NCBI GenBank assembly: GCA_902570785.1
Contig: CACFZK010000001.1
Coordinates: 1-64,000 of the forward strand
Direction: 5' to 3'
DNA: 64,000 bases
Source: an uncultured Pelagibacteraceae bacterium
GTDB lineage: Bacteria > Pseudomonadota > Alphaproteobacteria > Pelagibacterales > Pelagibacteraceae
A program made the translations under genes and the position numbers. The notes beneath the pieces are model-generated. The model searched no databases. It was not told where the DNA came from and saw nothing but the letters and a program-made list of their open reading frames with translations. Positions 10,217 through 19,009 of this stretch are shown in pieces (the stretch's first letter is position 1; each line of letters starts with the position of its first letter).

Positions 10217-11332
10217 ATGAGTTCAAAAAAATTTTTTTTTGAATTAGTAAAATCTAAAAATAATTATAGACTTGGCAAAATTCACACTAAAAGAGGAATA
10301 ATAAATACACCTGCTTTTATGCCAGTCGGTACCTTGGGAACAATAAAAAGCATTTTTACTGATGATATTTTAAAGACTGGTACGGAAATAATATTAGGTA
10401 ATACATATCATTTGTTTTTAAGACCTGGTATTGAAATACTTGGTAAATTTGGTGGACTACATAGCTATATGAATTGGCAAAGGCCTATACTAACAGACTC
10501 AGGTGGTTTTCAAATAATGTCTTTGTCGAAGTTTACCAAAATAGATAGGGATAAAGGAGCCTTTTTTTCATCCCATCTTGATGGTAAAAAATTTTTATTA
10601 AGTCCTGAAAAAAGTATTGAAATACAAAAAAAAATTAATTCTGACATTTTGATGGTTTTAGATGAATGTCCAAAACTTACAGAAGACAAGAAAGTTATAT
10701 CTAGTGCAATTGATACTTCTACACAGTGGGCAAAAAGATCTAAAATTGCTTTTGGAAAATCTAATTCCAAAGCACTTTTTGGAATAGTGCAGGGTGGTAT
10801 TTTTAAAGATCTACGTCACGAAAGCTTAGAGAAACTTATTGATATCAATTTTGATGGTTATGCTATGGGCGGATTAGCAGTAGGGGAAACTCAAGATCAA
10901 ATGCTTAAAACTTTAGAGGATACGACCTATCTAATGCCAAAAAACAAACCCAGATATTTAATGGGTGTTGGAACTCCCTCTGATATTTTGGGTGCAGTAA
11001 ATTATGGTATTGATATGTTTGATTGTGTTATGCCGACAAGATCCGGCAGAACTGGTTTGGCTTTTACATGGGAAGGCAAACTTAATCTTCGAAATAGTAA
11101 ATTTAAAGATGATAAAAGTCCACTTGATAAGAAATGTAAATTAAATAATTTAAATAAATATTCAAAAAGTTACTTAAATCATCTAATAAACACTAATGAG
11201 ATATTGGCCTCCATGTTAATTTCCTTACATAACGTTAATTTTTATCAAGAATTTATGAAAAAAATTAGAGAGTCGATTAAAACTGGGACATTTGAGGCCT
11301 TTTACAAAAAAAACATAAACAAGTATAACTGA
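10217..11332 (+). CDS. tgt: tRNA-guanine transglycosylase, degenerate zinc site
   Basis: Tgt exchanges guanine for the queuosine precursor preQ1 at position 34 of GUN-anticodon tRNAs. The 371-residue protein has TDSGGFQIMSL, the catalytic DILMVLDECP and the nucleophile region FDCVMPTRSGRTGLAFT. The structural zinc site normally reads CxCxxC...H. Here the spacing is kept but the residues are C307, L309, L312 and H338, so two of three cysteines are leucine. The rest of the active site is intact. Function is probably retained, with altered or absent zinc binding. Confidence 0.92.
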   Translation: MSSKKFFFELVKSKNNYRLGKIHTKRGIINTPAFMPVGTLGTIKSIFTDDILKTGTEIILGNTYHLFLRPGIEILGKFGGLHSYMNWQRPILTDSGGFQIMSLSKFTKIDRDKGAFFSSHLDGKKFLLSPEKSIEIQKKINSDILMVLDECPKLTEDKKVISSAIDTSTQWAKRSKIAFGKSNSKALFGIVQGGIFKDLRHESLEKLIDINFDGYAMGGLAVGETQDQMLKTLEDTTYLMPKNKPRYLMGVGTPSDILGAVNYGIDMFDCVMPTRSGRTGLAFTWEGKLNLRNSKFKDDKSPLDKKCKLNNLNKYSKSYLNHLINTNEILASMLISLHNVNFYQEFMKKIRESIKTGTFEAFYKKNINKYN

Positions 11333-11385
11333 TATTTACCAATTGAAATTTATCTTTTTTTATATATAAAAAGAGTTTCTTTAAT

Positions 11386-11458
11386 GGGCCCTTAGCTCAG
11401 TTGGTAGAGCACTTCCCTTTTAAGGAAGGTGTCGTTGGTTCGAATCCAACAGGGCTCA
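11386..11458 (+). tRNA. tRNA-Lys (anticodon TTT)
   Basis: A complete cloverleaf: acceptor GGGCCCT/AGGGCTC, D-arm GCTC/GAGC, anticodon stem CTTCC/GGAAG around loop CTTTTAA (anticodon TTT), and T-arm GTTGG/CCAAC with TTCGAAT. The discriminator is A and CCA is encoded at 11459-11461. It stands between tgt and the opposing M48 protease gene, whose stop is 5 bp past the CCA. Confidence 0.97.
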
Positions 11459-11465
11459 CCACTTT

Positions 11466-12314
11466 TTAAGTTTTTAATGGTGGATATTCTAAAATTACTT
11501 TTGGTATCCACTTATTTAGGCTAATTATTCTATTATCGCTTGATGGATGAGTACTTAAAAATTGTGGAGGTTCTTTTCCTTTATGTGCCTTTTTCATTCT
11601 TTCCCACAAATTAACAGCTTCTTTTATATTATACCCTGACAAAGAAGAAAAAATTAAACCAAGATAATCTGCTTCACTTTCTTGTTTTCTTCCAAACGGG
11701 TTCATAATACCGAGCTGAAGAACATCCATACCTGTTGCTCTACCAACTGTATTACGTGTTTGAGATATTTTTCCTCCAGTAAGAATATCAGCTATTTGCG
11801 TAGTGACATTTACAGCCATGGCAGCACTCATTCTTTCAACTGAATGTTTTGCAACCGCATGCGCAATTTCGTGACCCATTACTGCCGCTAAACCATTAAT
11901 ATTTTTCGTAACATCTAAGATACCAGTATAAACGGCGATTTTTCCTCCCGGCATACACCATGCATTTTTAACTTTTTTATCATCAATCAAAATATACTCC
12001 CAGGCAAAATCTTTAGTAGGATCTGTTAAATTTTGATTTCGAAAAAAAACAGATACAGATTTTGATATTTTGTCTCCAATATCTATAATATTATTAAGAT
12101 CTTTACCTTTGTTTATTAATTTAACCTTTTTCGAATTCTTTAATTTTTCGTAGGCTTTAGCTGCTTGTGAATTAATCGCGCTTTCAGGATATATTTTTAG
12201 CTGTCTTCTATCAGTAATTGGCACTGTAGTGCACGATGATGTTAAAAAACCACAACAAGTACATCCAAAAATCTCAAGAAATTTACGTCTATTTATGTTA
12301 TAAAATTTCTTCAT
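11466..12314 (-). CDS. M48-family metalloprotease, predicted lipoprotein
   Basis: A 282-residue zinc metallopeptidase with HExxH in VMGHEIAHAVAKHS (about residue 147) and a downstream glutamate in ESEADYLGL. The N-terminus combines a twin-arginine-like NRRKFLEIFG with a lipobox-like LTSSC, suggesting a Tat-exported lipoprotein in the periplasm. Related M48 proteins (LoiP/BepA type) act in envelope quality control. It is monocistronic and divergent from the DUF502 gene 50 bp away. Confidence 0.88.
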   Translation of the reverse strand: MKKFYNINRRKFLEIFGCTCCGFLTSSCTTVPITDRRQLKIYPESAINSQAAKAYEKLKNSKKVKLINKGKDLNNIIDIGDKISKSVSVFFRNQNLTDPTKDFAWEYILIDDKKVKNAWCMPGGKIAVYTGILDVTKNINGLAAVMGHEIAHAVAKHSVERMSAAMAVNVTTQIADILTGGKISQTRNTVGRATGMDVLQLGIMNPFGRKQESEADYLGLIFSSLSGYNIKEAVNLWERMKKAHKGKEPPQFLSTHPSSDNRIISLNKWIPKVILEYPPLKT

Positions 12315-12364
12315 TGCCGAATCTTAACAAAAAAAATTAGATTTGTATTTGAAAGAATATCGAT

Positions 12365-12976
12365 ATGGCAAAAAATAAACCAAAAAAATCCTTATTATCT
12401 TCGCTTCGTAATAATTTTATCGCTGGAATAGTTGTTCTTATACCTATTGGTATAACGCTTTACTTAACTATATTCATAATAAATATATCATCAAATTTAA
12501 TACCCAAAGAAATTAACCCTAACCATTATCTTCCATACAATATACCTGGTTTAGAAATATTAATTGCAGTTCTTTTAATTACAATTATTGGATGGATTTC
12601 ATTATCTTTTATTGGAAAAAGGCTTTTCAATTTTTTTGAAACTATATTAAATAAAATACCAATCATAAGAACTGTATACTCGGCCGTTGAGCAACTTATT
12701 GAAACTTTTACAAACAGTAAATCAGATAAAAAAACTGTGGTTTTGGTAGAATATCCTAGAAAGGGAGTTTACGCTGTAGGTTTTGCTACAAAAGAAAATA
12801 CTGGCGAAATTAGAAAAAAGGCAGGAAAGGAACTAATGAATGTATTCGTTCCAACAACACCAAACCCCACAAGTGGTTTTTTACTTATGTTTCCTAAAGA
12901 TGAAATTATTTATTTAGATCTATCTTTTGAGGAGGCATCTAAATTTATTGTTTCTGCGGGAAGTTTTAATCCTTAA
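12365..12976 (+). CDS. DUF502 family membrane protein
   Basis: The 203-residue protein has two membrane helices (about residues 15-40 and 55-80) and the DUF502 signatures IPIIRTVYSAVEQLIETF, VVLVEYPRKGVYAVGFAT and FVPTTPNPTSGFLLMFP. The biochemical role of the family is not established. Convergent with recG, which ends 7 bp downstream; in alphaproteobacteria DUF502 genes are commonly found beside recG and sdhE. Confidence 0.88.
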   Translation: MAKNKPKKSLLSSLRNNFIAGIVVLIPIGITLYLTIFIINISSNLIPKEINPNHYLPYNIPGLEILIAVLLITIIGWISLSFIGKRLFNFFETILNKIPIIRTVYSAVEQLIETFTNSKSDKKTVVLVEYPRKGVYAVGFATKENTGEIRKKAGKELMNVFVPTTPNPTSGFLLMFPKDEIIYLDLSFEEASKFIVSAGSFNP

Positions 12977-12983
12977 TTTTTTA

Positions 12984-15029
12984 CTATTTAATTTGATTAA
13001 TTATATCTGCTCGATCATATAACTTTATCAACTTTTCATATTTTTTTAGCGAACTAGAATTAAAAGTGTTCAATTTGTTTTCTGCTGATAAAAACAAATC
13101 TTTATGATGAACCGGATCAGCAAATTTGAAATTTTTAATACCACTTTGTTGAAAACCTAATAAATCACCATGTCCTCTAATTTTTAAATCTTCCTCTGCT
13201 ATAATAAAACCGCTATTAGTTTCTCTTAAAATTTTTAAACGTTTTTTCGCATTTTGAGTTAAATTTTTTTTATAAATTAAAATACAATAAGAAATTGATC
13301 TACCACGCCCAACCCTGCCTCTTAATTGATGCAGCTGTGACAAACCAAATTTATTAGCATCTTCTATTATAATTATATTCGCATCAGGAAAATTTATACC
13401 AACTTCAATTATAGTAGTACTTACTAAAATTTTAATTTTTTTATTTATAAATAAATTTAAGACTTTGTTTCTGTCTTCAATACTCATATTCCCATGTATA
13501 AGGCCAACATTGTTTGGAAATAATTTACATATATCGTTAAATTTCTTTTTTGCAGATGAAAAGTTAAGTTTTTTCGACTCTTCTATTAAAGGACATACCC
13601 AAAAAACTTGATAATTTAATTTAATTTGTTTTTCAATTAACGGAATTATTTCGTTTAATTTATTTTCAGGCTTTATTAATGTTACAATTTCTTTTCTGTG
13701 TTTAGGTTTTTCATTCAATATAGATATATCCATATCACCAAAAAAAGATAACATCATTGTTCTTGGTATTGGTGTTGCTGACATAGACAAAACATCACAG
13801 TTATCTCCACCTTTTTTTGCTAACTTTATTCTTTGCTTTACACCAAATTTATGTTGTTCATCAATAATTATGAAACCTAAATTTAAAAATTTTATTTTTT
13901 TTTGAAATAAAGAATGTGTTCCAAATAAAAAATTAATATTTCCATTACTCAAATTGTTTATAATTTTGTTTTTATCAGAACTCACAATTTTACTTGTGAG
14001 TAAATCAATATTTATCTTAGTTTTATTAAATAAATTGAGCGCTAATTCATAATGTTGTTTTGCAAGAATTTCAGTTGGCGCCATAAAAGCTACTTGAAAA
14101 CCGTCCTCAAGAACATTTGCAGCCGCAATTAAAGCTAATATTGTTTTCCCTGACCCAACATCACCCTGTAACAATCTGAACATTCGTGAGTCAGATTTTA
14201 AATCTTTGTCAATTTCAGCTAATATTTTATTTTGGCCTTTTGTAAGATTAAAACCAAAATTCTTTCTTACTATATCTGATAGTTTATTTTTAAAAATTTT
14301 TTTTCTTTTTTTCTTTATTTTAATGACTTTCCTAGCTGAATATAAAGTTAATAAATTTGATAATATTTCATCATAAGCAAGTCTTCTAAAATCATTAGAG
14401 AATATATCCAAATTATTTTCTGGATTGTGAAGATTATTTAAAGTTGTTTTTAGACTTTTGAAATTATTATTTTGTAAGAAACTATTGTCATGCCATTCAA
14501 AACTGTCATCTATTTTTTTAATAACATTTTCAATTAGTTTTCTGTAGTTTTTTTCTAAAAGGCCATCTGTTAAAGAATACTTTGGAAATATCTTAGCTAT
14601 TTCATCAACATGTTCTATTGGCTTAACGTATGTGGGGTTAGTAATCTGATAATTACTTTTGTAATAATTAATCTTACCACTAATAATAACAGACTTATTG
14701 AGTGGCAAAATTTTTCTTATGTATCCCTCATAACTATTAAAAAATACGATTTTTATTTTTTTATTATCATCCCCACATATAACTGTATTTGGTAAATTTC
14801 TCATTCTTGGAAAATTATATTTTAAAACATCTACCCGGACCGTTAGTACTTTCCCTATTTCTAATTTGTCTAAACTAGTAATTTTTGATCTATCTATAAA
14901 AGAATATGGAAGATCCCATAACAGATCTTTTACCTTTTCAATTTTCTTTTTTTGTAAATATTTTCTTGTTTTTGTTCCTACACCTTTTATGGTACTTATG
15001 TCTGATAGTAAAAAGTTAGAATTACTCAT
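12984..15029 (-). CDS. recG: ATP-dependent DNA helicase RecG
   Basis: RecG remodels stalled replication forks and branched recombination intermediates. The protein has an N-terminal wedge/OB domain (SDISTIKGVGTKTRKYLQKK), Walker A GDVGSGKTILALIAA, a DEQH box (IIDEQHKFG), MSATPIPRT, and the C-terminal LRGRVGRGRSISYC. I choose ATG at 15029 (MSNSNFLLSDIS), giving 681 residues. The ORF-track start at 15077 adds 16 atypical residues and would overlap sdhE on the other strand. The recG and sdhE start codons are then only 16 bp apart. Confidence 0.95.
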   Translation of the reverse strand: MSNSNFLLSDISTIKGVGTKTRKYLQKKKIEKVKDLLWDLPYSFIDRSKITSLDKLEIGKVLTVRVDVLKYNFPRMRNLPNTVICGDDNKKIKIVFFNSYEGYIRKILPLNKSVIISGKINYYKSNYQITNPTYVKPIEHVDEIAKIFPKYSLTDGLLEKNYRKLIENVIKKIDDSFEWHDNSFLQNNNFKSLKTTLNNLHNPENNLDIFSNDFRRLAYDEILSNLLTLYSARKVIKIKKKRKKIFKNKLSDIVRKNFGFNLTKGQNKILAEIDKDLKSDSRMFRLLQGDVGSGKTILALIAAANVLEDGFQVAFMAPTEILAKQHYELALNLFNKTKINIDLLTSKIVSSDKNKIINNLSNGNINFLFGTHSLFQKKIKFLNLGFIIIDEQHKFGVKQRIKLAKKGGDNCDVLSMSATPIPRTMMLSFFGDMDISILNEKPKHRKEIVTLIKPENKLNEIIPLIEKQIKLNYQVFWVCPLIEESKKLNFSSAKKKFNDICKLFPNNVGLIHGNMSIEDRNKVLNLFINKKIKILVSTTIIEVGINFPDANIIIIEDANKFGLSQLHQLRGRVGRGRSISYCILIYKKNLTQNAKKRLKILRETNSGFIIAEEDLKIRGHGDLLGFQQSGIKNFKFADPVHHKDLFLSAENKLNTFNSSSLKKYEKLIKLYDRADIINQIK

Positions 15030-15045
15030 ATTTTGTATTAATATT

Positions 15046-15300
15046 ATGTCATTAAACAAAGAAGAGCTTAAAAACAAAATTATCTATAGAGCATCTTATA
15101 GAGGCACTAAAGAGATGGATATTTTAATGATAGGTTTTGTAAAGTCAATTATTGATAAATTAGATGTGGATCATTTAGAAGCATTAAACAAATTTATAAA
15201 TATGGATGATGAAGTTTTAATTTCAATAAAAAAAGAATCACAAATCAATCTTAAGAACAAGTTTATTGCTAAAATAGTAGATGAATTCCAAAAATTTTAA
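15046..15300 (+). CDS. sdhE: SdhE, FAD assembly factor (DUF339)
   Basis: SdhE promotes covalent flavinylation of succinate dehydrogenase. The 84-residue product begins MSLNKEELKNKIIYRASYRG and carries the family motif RGTKEMD. The ORF-track version starting at 14866 has a spurious 60-residue extension antisense to recG; the ATG at 15046 fits the family length. Divergent from recG with 16 bp between starts. The stop codon is directly followed by the 3' end of the opposing tRNA-Ser gene. Confidence 0.9.
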   Translation: MSLNKEELKNKIIYRASYRGTKEMDILMIGFVKSIIDKLDVDHLEALNKFINMDDEVLISIKKESQINLKNKFIAKIVDEFQKF

Positions 15301-15303
15301 TGG

Positions 15304-15390
15304 CGGAGAGGGTGGGATTCGAACCCACGAATGAGTTGCCCCATTGCTAGTTTTCAAGACTAGTGCTTTCAACCGCTCAGCCACCTCTCC
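15304..15390 (-). tRNA. tRNA-Ser (anticodon TGA)
   Basis: Read on the minus strand: acceptor GGAGAGG, anticodon stem CTAGT/ACTAG with loop CTTGAAA (anticodon TGA), a long variable arm typical of class II tRNA-Ser, and T-arm GTGGG/CCCAC with TTCGAAT. The discriminator is G, with CCA encoded at 15303-15301. Its CCA abuts the sdhE stop codon with no gap. Confidence 0.97.
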
Positions 15391-15490
15391 ATTGATTGCT
15401 TCTTAATAAGCTTTATACATTAAAGATACAAGAATTTCAGCAATCAATAATTTTATAGAATGTAAAAAAATATTAGAATATAAGCTTAAA

Positions 15491-16486
15491 ATGAAAAGGA
15501 TATCATTTTTTTTAATTTTATTATTTAATATTTTATACTCAAACGCATATACTGACGACAGATTCAAAACATGGTTGGATGAGTTTAAATTAACCGCTGT
15601 TAAAAATGGTATATCTCAAGAAACTGTAAATTTAGTTATGAATGATGCTAAATTTCTATCTAAAGTAATCGAGTATGATAGATACCAACCAGAATTTTAT
15701 GAAGACACGTTCACTTACATTAAAAAAAGAGCAAATAAAGACAAAGTCACCAAAGGCATGTCTTTATATAATAAAGAACACTTAATTATAAAAGAAATAG
15801 AGAAAAAATTTTCTATAGAAAAAGAATTGCTATTAGCTTTAATGGGCATTGAAACTAATTATGGTAAATATCTTGGAAAAATGGATATAGTTTCATCACT
15901 TGCAACACTTAGTTACGATAAAAGAAGAAGTGTTTTTTTTACAAACGAGCTTTTAACTTTATTGAAGTTGGTAGACCAGAAAATTATCGATAAAGATATT
16001 CTGTATGGTTCATGGGCTGGAGCATTTGGTAATTTTCAGTTCATGCCAACTACAATTAAAAATTATGCAATAGATTATAATGGAAATAATGATATAGAAT
16101 TAAAAAAAATTGATGACTCTTTCGCCTCTGCCGCAAATTATATGAACAAAATTGGTTGGAAAAAAAACAAACCTTGTTTTTATAAAGTTGAACTTAAACA
16201 AAATATACCAACAAAGTATCTTAATAGTTCAGCAAAAAAATTGAAAAATAAAAGAAAAATTAAGTATTTTAAAAAATATATAAATCAACCTGAACAATAT
16301 GATTTTGACGAAAATCTAATTTCGGCAATAATAACTCCTGATAAAGATATTATTCCAGGCTCAAAAGTTTTGTCACCAGCTTATTTAGTTTTTAATAATT
16401 ATGAAAAGGTTTTAAAATGGAATAGATCATTAAGATTTGCTTTGGCTGTTTGTACATTAAAGGATAAATTCAAAAATGAGATATAA
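15491..16486 (+). CDS. Lytic murein transglycosylase, MltB type
   Basis: This enzyme cleaves the glycan strands of peptidoglycan to 1,6-anhydro products. The 331-residue protein has a signal peptide (KRISFFLILLFNILYSNAY) and the SLT catalytic region ALMGIETNYGKYLG with the catalytic Glu, then GSWAGAFGNFQFMPTTIKNYA. No lipobox cysteine is visible, so it is probably soluble in the periplasm. It leads a long overlapping string (mltB, rlpA-like, dac, tmk, holB, metG, tatD, MBL); the next gene starts 11 bp inside it. Confidence 0.92.
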   Translation: MKRISFFLILLFNILYSNAYTDDRFKTWLDEFKLTAVKNGISQETVNLVMNDAKFLSKVIEYDRYQPEFYEDTFTYIKKRANKDKVTKGMSLYNKEHLIIKEIEKKFSIEKELLLALMGIETNYGKYLGKMDIVSSLATLSYDKRRSVFFTNELLTLLKLVDQKIIDKDILYGSWAGAFGNFQFMPTTIKNYAIDYNGNNDIELKKIDDSFASAANYMNKIGWKKNKPCFYKVELKQNIPTKYLNSSAKKLKNKRKIKYFKKYINQPEQYDFDENLISAIITPDKDIIPGSKVLSPAYLVFNNYEKVLKWNRSLRFALAVCTLKDKFKNEI

Positions 16487-17213
16487 TATTTTACTATTAA
16501 TTTTTATTTTTGTTGCATCTTGTTCAAATATACCATTATCAAAATCTAGTTCAGATTATGTTCCATATAAAAACTCAGGTTTTGCCCTAATATATAATCC
16601 TGATTTACATAAAAATGAAAAATTTTATAAAAAAATCAATAATAAAAATATGGAAATAGGTCATAATACTTTAAAAAAAAATTCAATCTTAAAAATCACA
16701 AATCCTGATAACATGAGATCTATTGAACTCAAAATAACAAAAAAGATTAATTATTCACCTTTTTATAAAATTATTTTGTCACAAAGGGTTGCTGATGAAT
16801 TACAACTAAATAAAGAAATGCCATTTGTTGATGTTACAGAAAGAAAAAAAAATAAATCCTTTGTAGCAAAGGTTGCTACCACACATACTGAGGAACAAAA
16901 GGTTGAAAATAAAGCACCCATAACCAAAGTTAAAATTGACAATATTTCAATTAATAAAAAAACAGACATTAAAAAAAGTAAAAAGTTTTCAATAATTGTT
17001 GGTGTTTTTTATTCTGAAATATCCACCAATGAACTAAAAGAAATCTTAGAAAGAGGGTATGTAAATAATGGTAGTCTAATAGTTAAAAAGCTTGGAAAAA
17101 ATAAATTTATGCTTTCATCTAAAGCATATACATCAATTAATACTTTAAAAAAACTTTACTTTGGGTTAAACAAGTATGGATTTGATGATCTTGAAATTGA
17201 ACAGCATGATTAA
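16476..17213 (+). CDS. Divergent RlpA-like lipoprotein with SPOR domain
   Basis: The 245-residue protein has a lipoprotein signal (IFVASC), a double-psi-barrel region resembling RlpA at residues about 45-120 (IGHNTLKKNSILKITN), a charged linker, and a C-terminal SPOR domain from about residue 170 (KKFSIIVGVFYSE) that would bind denuded glycan at the septum. The catalytic Asp segment of RlpA (NDRGP) reads TKKINYSP here, although the His is kept. It may bind rather than cut peptidoglycan. Placement between mltB and a PBP5-like gene supports an envelope role. Confidence 0.75.
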   Translation: MRYNILLLIFIFVASCSNIPLSKSSSDYVPYKNSGFALIYNPDLHKNEKFYKKINNKNMEIGHNTLKKNSILKITNPDNMRSIELKITKKINYSPFYKIILSQRVADELQLNKEMPFVDVTERKKNKSFVAKVATTHTEEQKVENKAPITKVKIDNISINKKTDIKKSKKFSIIVGVFYSEISTNELKEILERGYVNNGSLIVKKLGKNKFMLSSKAYTSINTLKKLYFGLNKYGFDDLEIEQHD

Positions 17214-18360
17214 GAAAATATTTATTTTTCTATTATTAACCCCATTGCTATTTACTACCCCATCAATATCAATGCCAAATATTGAGGCAAAAACATCAAT
17301 TTTGATGGATTATAATTCTGGAAAAATTTTATATGAAAAAGAAGCTGATATGAGCATATATCCTGCCTCAATGACAAAGATTATGACCTCTATAATTGTA
17401 TTTGATTTGTTAAAACAGGGGAGACTAAATTTAGATGATGAATTTATAATTTCTGAAAACGCATGGAGAATGTCAAGAAGTGGTTATTCCTCTATGTTTA
17501 TAATGTTAAATGACAAAGTGTCAGTAGAAGATTTGTTGCGTGGGGTAATCGTTGTTTCGGGTAATGATGCGTGTGTAGCATTGGCCGAAGGAATTGCTGG
17601 TACTGAAGAAAATTTTGCGGAAATGATGAATGAAAAAGCTTTAGAGATTGGTTTAACAAATACAAACTTTACTAATTCCTCAGGTCTTAATGATCCAGAT
17701 AATTATTCAACTGTTAGAGATATAGCAATTATGTCAAAATATTTAATAAAAAATTTTCCTAAATATTACGAATATTTTGCCGAAAAAGAATTTACTTGGG
17801 ACAGAACTGGTGGCGACCCTATAAAGCAAGGAAATAGAAATCCTCTGTTATATAAAAATATTGGTTCAGACGGTATTAAAACTGGCTATCTCGCTGTAGA
17901 AAAATATTCTCTAGCAAGTAGTGTAATTGGTGAAAAAAGAAGACTTATTGCTGTTGGAAGTGGTTTTCAAACTAAACAGTCAAGATCTTCCGAGTCTATG
18001 AAATTAATTTCATGGGGCTTAAGAAATACAAATACCTACGAAATATCTGATAAAGAGAAGCCTAATTTTGAATTTAAAACTTGGCTTGGAAAAAAGGATA
18101 AAGTTAAAGGAAAAACTAAAGAAGATGTGTTTTTAACACTCAACAAAAAAGACATTAGAAATTTTAAAGTTTTTATTAAATATGATGGTCCCCTTAAAGC
18201 GCCAATTAGGGAAAATGATAAAATCGGAGAAATAATTATCAAAACCGATAAAGAAGATGATATTACAATCCCAGTCTATGCATCAGAAGAAGTTAAAAAA
18301 GTTAACTTTTTTAAAAGCTTGTTTATGTCTTTCAACTATATGATTTGGGGAGATGTTTAA
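17206..18360 (+). CDS. D-alanyl-D-alanine carboxypeptidase (PBP5/6 family)
   Basis: A penicillin-binding protein that trims the terminal D-Ala of peptidoglycan stem peptides. It has a signal peptide, the SxxK motif in PASMTKIMTS, SxN in VVSGNDACVA, and KTG in GIKTGYLA, followed by a PBP5 C-terminal beta domain (about residues 275-370). I choose ATG at 17206 (MIKKIFIFLLL), giving 384 residues. The ORF track starts 30 bp earlier inside the previous gene, before the signal peptide. It overlaps both neighbours by 8 bp. Confidence 0.94.
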   Translation: MIKKIFIFLLLTPLLFTTPSISMPNIEAKTSILMDYNSGKILYEKEADMSIYPASMTKIMTSIIVFDLLKQGRLNLDDEFIISENAWRMSRSGYSSMFIMLNDKVSVEDLLRGVIVVSGNDACVALAEGIAGTEENFAEMMNEKALEIGLTNTNFTNSSGLNDPDNYSTVRDIAIMSKYLIKNFPKYYEYFAEKEFTWDRTGGDPIKQGNRNPLLYKNIGSDGIKTGYLAVEKYSLASSVIGEKRRLIAVGSGFQTKQSRSSESMKLISWGLRNTNTYEISDKEKPNFEFKTWLGKKDKVKGKTKEDVFLTLNKKDIRNFKVFIKYDGPLKAPIRENDKIGEIIIKTDKEDDITIPVYASEEVKKVNFFKSLFMSFNYMIWGDV

Positions 18361-19009
18361 AAAGAAACCTTTTTTTATTGTTTTTGAAGGAATAGAAGGT
18401 TCAGGAAAATCTTATCTAAGCAAAAAATTATATAATAATTTAAAAAATAAAGGTTTCAAAATAATTAAAACTAGAGAACCGGGTGGAACACCAGGGGCAG
18501 AAAGAATAAGAAAACTAATTTTAAAAGATTATTTTGGAAAAAATAATATAAATTTGTTTGACAAATATACAGATACATTACTTTATTTAGCAGCAAGGAA
18601 TGAACATATTAAGAAAAAAATCGAGCCAGCTCTTGAAAAAAAAAAAATTGTAATTTGTGATAGATTCACTGACTCTACAACCGCCTATCAGGTAACAGGC
18701 AAGATAGTTAAACCCAGCTTTATAGAAAATATACATCGTGAAATATTAGGGAAAAATAAACCCAATTTAGTATTTGTTCTGAAAGTTAGTATTAATAAAG
18801 CACTTAAAAGGCTTAGAAAAAGAAAGGTTAAAAATAGATACGACAAATTTTCGAAATCTTTTTATATTAAGGCTCAACAGTCTTTTTTAAAAATAGCAAA
18901 AAAAAATAAAAAAAAATATTTTATTTTTGATAATTCAAAAGACTCAGCTATTATTGAAAAAAAAATCTTAAAAGTAGTACTAAAAAAACTAAACTCAAAT
19001 GGCATCTAG
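18353..19009 (+). CDS. tmk: Thymidylate kinase
   Basis: Tmk phosphorylates dTMP to dTDP. The 218-residue protein has the P-loop FEGIEGSGKSYLSKKL, the DR motif in VICDRFTDSTTAYQ, and KTREPGGTPGAERIRK. It overlaps the carboxypeptidase gene upstream by 8 bp and holB downstream by 11 bp. The order dac-tmk-holB-metG-tatD is a conserved alphaproteobacterial arrangement. Confidence 0.95.
   Translation: MFKKKPFFIVFEGIEGSGKSYLSKKLYNNLKNKGFKIIKTREPGGTPGAERIRKLILKDYFGKNNINLFDKYTDTLLYLAARNEHIKKKIEPALEKKKIVICDRFTDSTTAYQVTGKIVKPSFIENIHREILGKNKPNLVFVLKVSINKALKRLRKRKVKNRYDKFSKSFYIKAQQSFLKIAKKNKKKYFIFDNSKDSAIIEKKILKVVLKKLNSNGI

Noticed and set aside
14866-15045. N-terminal extension of the sdhE ORF
   Set aside because: It is antisense to recG, unlike the SdhE family, and the ATG at 15046 gives the normal length.
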